Assembly: GCF_019654975.1 (NCBI RefSeq)
Contig: NZ_BPEW01000027.1
Coordinates: 1 to 59,157, forward strand
Direction of reading: 5' to 3'
DNA length: 59,157 nucleotides
Source of the DNA: Shewanella sp. c952
GTDB lineage: Bacteria; Pseudomonadota; Gammaproteobacteria; Enterobacterales; Shewanellaceae
The translations under genes and the position numbers were made by a program. Below, in pieces: positions 53,729-59,157 of the stretch. How positions within the stretch are numbered: the stretch's first letter is position 1; every line of letters starts with the position of its first letter. The notes under the pieces are model-generated. The model ran no database searches. It worked only from the letters and a program-made list of their open reading frames with translations, and was not told the DNA's origin.

Positions 53729-56365
53729 ATGGTTGATATGTATGCGTCGTTAAGGTCAAACGTTGGCACCTTAGGACAGATTTTAGGTGACACAATTCGT
53801 ACCGATCTCGATGACACTTTTTTAGATAAAATCGAGCAGATCCGCCACCTCTCAAAAAGTTCACGCCAAGGCAACGATGCTGCCCGCGAAGAGATGCTGA
53901 CTCTGCTATCGGCATTAAGCGATGATGAACTCGTGCCATTTGCCAAAGCCTTTAACCAGTTCCTAAACTTGGCAAACATTGCCGAGCAGTTCCACACAAT
54001 CAGCCGCAATTGCGATGAGCTTGTATGTGTACCCGATCCAGTAGAGCAGCTTTTGGGCAGAATGCTCGGCGGTAATATCGATCAAGAAAAAATGCTTGAG
54101 TGTTTAAAGAGCCTCGATATTGACCTAGTACTCACAGCCCATCCAACAGAGATCTCAAGACGAACCTTGATTCAGAAGTATTCTGCCGTCGTCGACTCAC
54201 TAGCCGCACTGGAAAATCCTCAGTTAACAGAACAAGAGAAAAAGCAACATCACCTACGTTTACGCCAGCTTATCGCGCAGATTTGGCATACCAATGAGAT
54301 CCGTAATGAGCGGCCGACTCCAGTAGATGAAGCCCGTTGGGGATTAAGCACCATTGAAGTGTCATTGTGGCAAGCGATTCCTGACTTCTTGCGTCAACTC
54401 AACCAGCAAGTAGAAGAGCGTACCAATACTCAACTGCCCATTGATATCGCTCCAGTAAGATTCTCTAGCTGGATGGGCGGCGATCGCGACGGCAACCCTT
54501 TTGTGACTTCAGTCGTCACTCAAGAGGTGCTCGACCGTAATCGCCACTCCGCAGCCAGACTCTATCTTAAAGACGTTGTTCTTCTCGTTAACGACCTGTC
54601 TATGGAAAGCGCGAATGATGAGCTACTTGCCTATACCAACAACAGCAACGAGCCTTATCGTGATGTACTAAGAGACCTACGCGGCAAACTAAGAAATACC
54701 ATCGATTACCTCAATGCCAGACTTGAAGGCCATAAGCCTGAGGTAGATTTAGCTGACATTATTTGGGATGAAAGAGATCTCAAAGAGCCGCTAATGATGC
54801 TCTATAGAAGCTTAAGTGATTGTGGCATGAGCCTTATTGCCAATGGTCTATTACTTGATATGCTGCGCCGAATAGCCTGTTTTGGTATCCATATGCTTAG
54901 GCTTGATGTTCGCCAGGATGCTCAGCGCCACGCAGATGTTATTGCGGAGCTGACACGATACTTGGGCATGGGCGACTATGCACATTGGGGTGAAGCAGAG
55001 AAGCAATCTTTCCTACTTAGAGAACTCACCAGTAAGCGACCGCTGATCCCGTCTACATGGCAGGGCAGTGATGAGGTTGCAGAAGTGCTGAGAACTTGCC
55101 GCCTCATTGCGACTCAGCCAGCGCGAGCTATGGGTTCCTACGTTATTTCGATGGCCAGCCAGCCCTCTGATGTTTTAACAGTATTGCTGTTACTCAAAGA
55201 AACGGGCTGCCCTCATCCAATGCGAGTCGTACCACTGTTTGAAACATTGGACGATCTTAATAATGCGTCTCAGTGTATGTCGTCGCTCTTTAGTATCGAT
55301 TGGTATCGTGGCTATACCAAAGGCATACAGGAGGTGATGATCGGTTATTCCGATTCAGCTAAAGATGCAGGCGTGATGGCAGCGGCTTGGGCGCAGTACA
55401 GTGCACAAGAAAAACTGGTCGCTGTCAGCCAAGATGCCGATATCAAGCTCACCCTCTTCCATGGACGTGGCGGCACAATCGGCCGAGGAGGCGGGCCAGC
55501 GCATGAAGCGATTCTATCGCAACCACCGAGATCTGTAGATGGACGCATTCGTGTTACAGAACAAGGTGAGATGATCCGCTTTAAGTTTGGTTTGCCTAAG
55601 CTCGCGGTTCAAAGTCTTGCTCTATATACCTCAGCGGTGATGGAAGCAACACTGCTGCCACCACCAGAGCCTAAACCAGAGTGGCGCAGATGCATGGAGC
55701 AACTTGCCGATGAGTCAGTACTCGCTTACCGCGCTATCGTAAGAGAAGAAGCTGATTTCGTTTCCTACTTTAGAGCAGCAACGCCAGAAGTAGAACTCGG
55801 TAAACTGCCTTTAGGTAGCCGTCCAGCAAAACGCCGTATCGATGGCGGTATTGAAAGTCTGCGTGCTATTCCATGGATCTTTGCATGGTCACAAAACCGC
55901 TTAATGTTACCTGCATGGCTCGGAGCTGGTGAAGCGCTACAAGCTGCATCTTTGAGAGGCGATCTGCCCTTACTGCAAGAGATGGAGCAAGATTGGCCGT
56001 TCTTTAAAACCCGTATATCTATGCTTGAGATGGTATACGCAAAGGCGGAGCCTAATTTAGCCAAATACTACGAAACCAGCTTAGTCCCCAAAGAACTACA
56101 TCACTTAGGCGTACAACTGCGTGAGCGGCTAGCGATTGGAGTCGATGCAGTACTTGAGCTCACTCAAGCGGAAAGCTTAATGTCTCACACTCCTTGGAAT
56201 AGAGAATCTGTCGAGTTGAGAAACCCCTATATTGATCCGCTTAACTTTCTGCAAGCTGAGCTATTAGCGCGTACCCGCAGAGAAGAAGAGACCTCAAAGA
56301 ATGTGGAGCTTGCTTTAATGCTCACTATTGCAGGTGTGGCCGCTGGAATGAGAAACACAGGCTAA
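53729..56365 (+). CDS. ppc: Phosphoenolpyruvate carboxylase
   Basis: An 878-residue enzyme that makes oxaloacetate from phosphoenolpyruvate and bicarbonate. VLTAHPTEISRRT near residue 137 (catalytic His), SSWMGGDRDGNPFVT and FHGRGGTIGRGGGPAH (around 580-595) are all present, and the protein ends in MRNTG as the family does. GGAG lies five bases before the ATG. Confidence 0.97.
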   Translation: MVDMYASLRSNVGTLGQILGDTIRTDLDDTFLDKIEQIRHLSKSSRQGNDAAREEMLTLLSALSDDELVPFAKAFNQFLNLANIAEQFHTISRNCDELVCVPDPVEQLLGRMLGGNIDQEKMLECLKSLDIDLVLTAHPTEISRRTLIQKYSAVVDSLAALENPQLTEQEKKQHHLRLRQLIAQIWHTNEIRNERPTPVDEARWGLSTIEVSLWQAIPDFLRQLNQQVEERTNTQLPIDIAPVRFSSWMGGDRDGNPFVTSVVTQEVLDRNRHSAARLYLKDVVLLVNDLSMESANDELLAYTNNSNEPYRDVLRDLRGKLRNTIDYLNARLEGHKPEVDLADIIWDERDLKEPLMMLYRSLSDCGMSLIANGLLLDMLRRIACFGIHMLRLDVRQDAQRHADVIAELTRYLGMGDYAHWGEAEKQSFLLRELTSKRPLIPSTWQGSDEVAEVLRTCRLIATQPARAMGSYVISMASQPSDVLTVLLLLKETGCPHPMRVVPLFETLDDLNNASQCMSSLFSIDWYRGYTKGIQEVMIGYSDSAKDAGVMAAAWAQYSAQEKLVAVSQDADIKLTLFHGRGGTIGRGGGPAHEAILSQPPRSVDGRIRVTEQGEMIRFKFGLPKLAVQSLALYTSAVMEATLLPPPEPKPEWRRCMEQLADESVLAYRAIVREEADFVSYFRAATPEVELGKLPLGSRPAKRRIDGGIESLRAIPWIFAWSQNRLMLPAWLGAGEALQAASLRGDLPLLQEMEQDWPFFKTRISMLEMVYAKAEPNLAKYYETSLVPKELHHLGVQLRERLAIGVDAVLELTQAESLMSHTPWNRESVELRNPYIDPLNFLQAELLARTRREEETSKNVELALMLTIAGVAAGMRNTG

Positions 56366-56907
56366 TGAAGATACTTAAAATTACACTTTGTGCACTATCG
56401 CTGCTACTCACGGGCTGTGTCAGTCAGTACAGCATTACTGAGAGTGAGCTGGAAGGCTACTTAAGTGATGAAATGCACTTTGAGATCAACCAAGGTAACC
56501 AGATCTTTGGTATTGAACTCAAAGTGAATGACATTGATGTTACTTTAGGTGCTAAGCCAAATACCATGTCCGTTATGGCGTCGACTCTTGTAAAGGTGCG
56601 TAATCCGATGCTGCCTATTAGTGCCGATTTGACTGCAGAGTTCGAAGCCGAGCCTTGGTATGATGCCAGTAATCAAAGTGTCTATCTGCGTAACCTTAAT
56701 CTGGTAAAAGTAGAGTCTAAGCCAAAAGATATCGAGAAAGCGATTGGCTCTATTGCACCGCAGCTTATGGGATTTCTAACACAGTTCCTAGAAACTCAAC
56801 CTGTGTATGTGCTTGATACAAAGGAATCCAATCAAGCGTTAATAGCAGAAATGACCAAGCGCATTGAAGTGAAGCCAGGAAAATTGGTTTTAGTATTTGA
56901 CGAGTAA
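56365..56907 (+). CDS. DUF1439 lipoprotein
   Basis: A 180-residue lipoprotein with lipobox LLTGCVSQ near residue 18. The rest is a beta-rich DUF1439 domain (about 25-175) akin to YceB, probably on the periplasmic face of the outer membrane. It shares one base with the ppc stop (TAATG), so it is translated on the same message. Confidence 0.85.
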   Translation: MKILKITLCALSLLLTGCVSQYSITESELEGYLSDEMHFEINQGNQIFGIELKVNDIDVTLGAKPNTMSVMASTLVKVRNPMLPISADLTAEFEAEPWYDASNQSVYLRNLNLVKVESKPKDIEKAIGSIAPQLMGFLTQFLETQPVYVLDTKESNQALIAEMTKRIEVKPGKLVLVFDE

Positions 56908-56930
56908 AGCTGAGCTAAACCGCTAAACAT

Positions 56931-56961
56931 AAGGCAGTAATGATAAATTCATTACTGCCTT
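56931..56961. terminator. Bidirectional terminator between the DUF1439 gene and cinA
   Basis: AAGGCAGTAATGA pairs with TCATTACTGCCTT across TAAAT, followed by TTTTTA. It lies 24 bases after the DUF1439 stop and 16 bases after the cinA stop on the other strand. Confidence 0.88.
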
Positions 56962-56976
56962 TTTTATTGAAGGTCG

Positions 56977-58251
56977 TTATTTTGAGAAGCGTTTAATCGA
57001 TCCATAATCAACTATAACGGCTTCATCGAGTAGTTCTCGGCGCAGCATATCAAATGCTACCGCTGTACTTAAGCTACGCACTAAATCCCGAGAGCGTCGT
57101 GGCAATTTAATCATCTGGCTATAAACCCCGCTCTTAGTTGCTAATGCTATGGCGACAGTGCCTACAGGTTTATCCTCGGTACCGCCAGTAGGGCCAGCAA
57201 TACCACTTGTCGCTAATGCATAATCACTATCTAAAATAGCTCTAGCGCCTGATGCCATCTCCTCGACAGTCGCTATAGATACCGCACCATGATCATCTAA
57301 GGTTTCCGGTTTTACCCCCAACAATTTAACCTTTGATTCATTACTGTAAGTAACCAGTCCTTGATCTAAGTAAGCTGAGCTTCCAGCATGTGAAATCAAC
57401 TGACTTGCAATCATGCCGCCCGTACAGGACTCTGCAGCACTAAGGGTCTTCCCTGAATCAATCAACAAAGCATGGATCTCTTCAGCTAGGCTCTTTTTAT
57501 TATTTGCTACTATCGCTGTACCTAATAGGAAACGGATCTGTGCTTCAATCTTATCCATCTCACTGATTGCTGCTTTACCACGTGCAAATAACTTAATTTC
57601 GATATGTGGCATAGAGCTTCGGTAGCCAATGGTGATCCCCTCAGGCAATACAATGGTTTCTAATGCATCTGCGAGAGACGACTCACCTTGCCCTAAGGTC
57701 AGATATTTACGCAGTGCAACATCACCCGCTATTTCAAACCTTTCATTAATAAAAGGAATAAACTGCTCTTTCACCATTTGTTTAAACTCAAAAGGAACAC
57801 CTGGAGTAAAAAACAACCATGCTCGATTAAGCTTTACAGCAAACCCACAGGCTGTGCCTACAGAGTTATCTATCATGATGGCTGATTCAGGTATTAATGC
57901 TTGTTTAAGATTACTCTCAGCCATCACTCTACCGTTACGAGTAAACCAATCATCTAAGCGATCACGCCAGATTTTACTCTCCACCAAAGGCTCACCTTTA
58001 GCTAATGCCATCGCTTCCGAGGATAGATCATCACTAGTAGGCCCTAAACCACCGTTAACAACAATGACATCTGCCTCGGTGCTACGCTCTTTAAAAACAG
58101 CGACAAGATCTTCAAGCCTATCACCAACTGTAATTCTTCGTTGGCACTCTACTCCATGCTCCATTAGCGCATTAGCAAACCACGCAGCATTTGTATCAAC
58201 TATCTGACCCGCTAATACTTCTTCACCTGTACAAATCATTTCTAGCTTCAT
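56977..58251 (-). CDS. cinA: CinA-family protein with NMN deamidase domain
   Basis: A 424-residue protein. The N-terminal molybdopterin-binding-like domain (about 1-170) has GEEVLAGQIVDTNAAW and NGGLGPTSDD; the C-terminal PncC domain (about 265-415) has LSAAESCTGGMIASQLIS and SGIAGPTGGTEDKPVG. The PncC domain hydrolyses nicotinamide mononucleotide, and in some species CinA is induced with competence. Starts at 58251. Confidence 0.92.
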   Translation of the reverse strand: MKLEMICTGEEVLAGQIVDTNAAWFANALMEHGVECQRRITVGDRLEDLVAVFKERSTEADVIVVNGGLGPTSDDLSSEAMALAKGEPLVESKIWRDRLDDWFTRNGRVMAESNLKQALIPESAIMIDNSVGTACGFAVKLNRAWLFFTPGVPFEFKQMVKEQFIPFINERFEIAGDVALRKYLTLGQGESSLADALETIVLPEGITIGYRSSMPHIEIKLFARGKAAISEMDKIEAQIRFLLGTAIVANNKKSLAEEIHALLIDSGKTLSAAESCTGGMIASQLISHAGSSAYLDQGLVTYSNESKVKLLGVKPETLDDHGAVSIATVEEMASGARAILDSDYALATSGIAGPTGGTEDKPVGTVAIALATKSGVYSQMIKLPRRSRDLVRSLSTAVAFDMLRRELLDEAVIVDYGSIKRFSK

Positions 58252-58518
58252 TGGACAATCCCTAGCGATTAATTGCAGTTAAATTAGGAGAGCTAAGCGC
58301 TAATAGCAATAACCAATTACCATTATGTTTTCAATTCATGTGAAGTAGTGTTTACGCATAATCGATATGCTTAAATTAAAAGTGCCAAAAGTAGCCCAAA
58401 TAACCTTATATCTAACAGGTAAAGAGAGGTAAAAGCAGAAAAATAGGCAAGTAAAGAAGCAGTTAAGCTACAGGCGTATAAAACCACTACGTCATAGCTG
58501 GCTTAGAGACTAAATAGG
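58252..58518. other. Intergenic region downstream of the rRNA operon
   Basis: AT-rich. No gene or clear signal is seen between the cinA start and the decayed 5S copies. Confidence 0.5.
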
Positions 58519-58610
58519 CGCCTGGAAATCGCCTACTCTTTATTATCCTCTAAGTGGACACGTGTGCATATTGGCCGCACAGCTATCATTGTCGCGCTAA
58601 AGACTATCGT
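58519..58610 (-). pseudogene. Decayed 5S rRNA copy 2
   Basis: Its 3' end AGTAGGCGATTTCCAGG matches the true 5S end with one change, but the 5' part has lost the conserved blocks. It begins an exact 165-bp unit after copy 1. Confidence 0.6.
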
Positions 58611-58645
58611 CAAATGATTAACTGGCTCAAATCGCAAGCGTAAAA

Positions 58646-58671
58646 AAGCCCATTGCGTTAGCAACTGGCTT
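58646..58671 (-). terminator. Degenerate copy of the 5S terminator
   Basis: AAGCCCATTGC and GCAACTGGCTT are the arms of the terminator at 58811-58836 with changes that break two pairs. It is 165 bp from the intact copy. Confidence 0.6.
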
Positions 58672-58684
58672 TCTCGTATTAGGC

Positions 58685-58777
58685 GCCTGGAAATCACCTA
58701 CTCTTTATTATCCTCGAAGTGGACACATGGGCATATCGGCCACACCGCTATCAGTATCATGCAGAGCTCTACCTTCA
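58685..58777 (-). pseudogene. Decayed 5S rRNA copy 1
   Basis: On the minus strand it shows TAGAGCTCTG near the 5' end (true 5S TAGAGCTGTG), then GTGTGGCC and CCCATGTG, and ends in AGAGTAGGTGATTTCCAGG. The middle of the 5S (GAACTCAGAAGTGAAA) is missing and about 18 bases are inserted. It cannot fold as 5S. Confidence 0.65.
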
Positions 58778-58810
58778 AGTTATTAACCCGCTCAAATTAC
58801 AGACGTAAAA

Positions 58811-58836
58811 AAGCCCGTTGCGTTAGCAACGGGCTT
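58811..58836 (-). terminator. Terminator of the rRNA operon
   Basis: AAGCCCGTTGC pairs with GCAACGGGCTT across a GTTA loop, followed by TTTT on the minus strand. It is 12 bases after the 5S end. Confidence 0.9.
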
Positions 58837-58848
58837 TCTCGTATTAGG

Positions 58849-58967
58849 CGCCTGGAAATGACCTACTCTCACATGGGGAAACCCCACACTACCATCGGCG
58901 ATACTGTGTTTCACTTCTGAGTTCGGAATGGGATCAGGTGGGACCACAGCTCTATGGTTTCCAGACA
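58849..58967 (-). rRNA. rrf: 5S ribosomal RNA
   Basis: About 119 bases. On the minus strand it has GGTCCCACCTGATCCC, CCGAACTCAGAAGTGAAAC, GCCGATGGTAGTGTGGGG and CCCCATGTGAGAGTAGG, which are the standard gammaproteobacterial 5S blocks. The 5' TCTGGAAA pairs with the 3' TTTCCAGG. Ends are from that helix and from the E. coli 5S. Confidence 0.97.
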
Positions 58968-59132
58968 AATTTGGCATTACTTTCAGCTTTTAAAAAGCTA
59001 AAGGTAAAAAGTTTGAAAAGCTGTTACTCACTATCGCAAGTAAATATAAATTATTGAGTTAAACACACATTAAGTGCTTCTAATCTTAGTCGTAGAACCT
59101 ATTAGTCTACTCATAAAACCCATCAGGGTTGT

Positions 59133-59157
59133 ATGGTTAAGCCTCACGAGTCATTAG
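59133..59157 (-). rRNA. rrl: 23S ribosomal RNA, 3' end only
   Basis: The last bases of the window on the minus strand read CTAATGACTCGTGAGGCTTA followed by ACC, the conserved 3' end of 23S rRNA. The rest of the gene is beyond the right edge. About 165 bp of spacer separates it from 5S, with no tRNA gene in it. Confidence 0.92.

Noticed and set aside
58968..59132. A tRNA gene in the spacer between 5S and 23S
   Set aside because: The spacer is AT-rich and has no tRNA-like T-loop or acceptor pairing; spacer tRNAs usually lie between 16S and 23S.

Overview
The window reads as a gammaproteobacterial chromosome, most likely Shewanella or a close relative. The evidence is the gene order (rsmI-lpoA-yraN-diaA-dolP; aroKB-damX-dam-rpe-gph-trpS; pilMNOPQ divergent from mrcA; argE divergent from argCBFGH; ppc; cinA; an rrn operon) and the protein sequences. 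The genus is an inference from gene order and sequence character, not from a search.

Positions 1 to about 24,250 are an accessory island next to the RNase P RNA gene rnpB. A large tyrosine recombinase (22308-24071) lies against the 3' end of rnpB, which fits integration there; the other end of the island is outside the window. From left to right the island holds: a cut-off PD-(D/E)xK-like gene and a MvaI/BcnI-family restriction enzyme; a three-gene operon of a double-GHKL ATPase/histidine-kinase-like protein, a receiver protein and a caspase/CHAT-like protease; a DUF6884-like/GIY-YIG-like pair; a probable winged-helix protein divergent from a DUF3987 primase/helicase-like ATPase, followed by a possible replication protein; a CoiA-like nuclease with a long coiled coil; a second tyrosine recombinase overlapping a tandem-AAA ATPase, followed by DUF6641, DUF2787 and small proteins; and a C5-cytosine methyltransferase convergent with a second MvaI/BcnI-family restriction enzyme, a paralogue of the first. 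This is a composite defence and mobility island.

From 24,262 to 35,200 the window is core chromosome: rnpB, rsmI (divergent from lpoA), lpoA-yraN-diaA-dolP, a DMT permease and a divergent LysR regulator, then trpS, gph, rpe and dam on the minus strand. Two small plus-strand genes (a secreted Cys-containing protein and a DUF2970 protein) sit between rpe and dam.

From 35,253 to 46,593 lie damX, aroB, aroK and the type IV pilus operon pilMNOPQ on the minus strand, with mrcA (PBP1A) divergent from pilM. LpoA, the activator of PBP1A, is encoded in the same window. From 46,660 to 56,907 lies the arginine cluster argCBFGH (minus) and argE (plus), then ppc and a DUF1439 lipoprotein. cinA follows on the minus strand.

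The right end is the 3' part of an rRNA operon on the minus strand: the last bases of 23S, the 5S gene, its terminator, and two decayed tandem copies of the 5S-plus-terminator unit with an exact 165-bp period.

The best candidate for an undescribed system is the GHKL-receiver-caspase operon at 2507-6250. It looks like a two-component signalling cascade that ends in a protease rather than a transcription factor.
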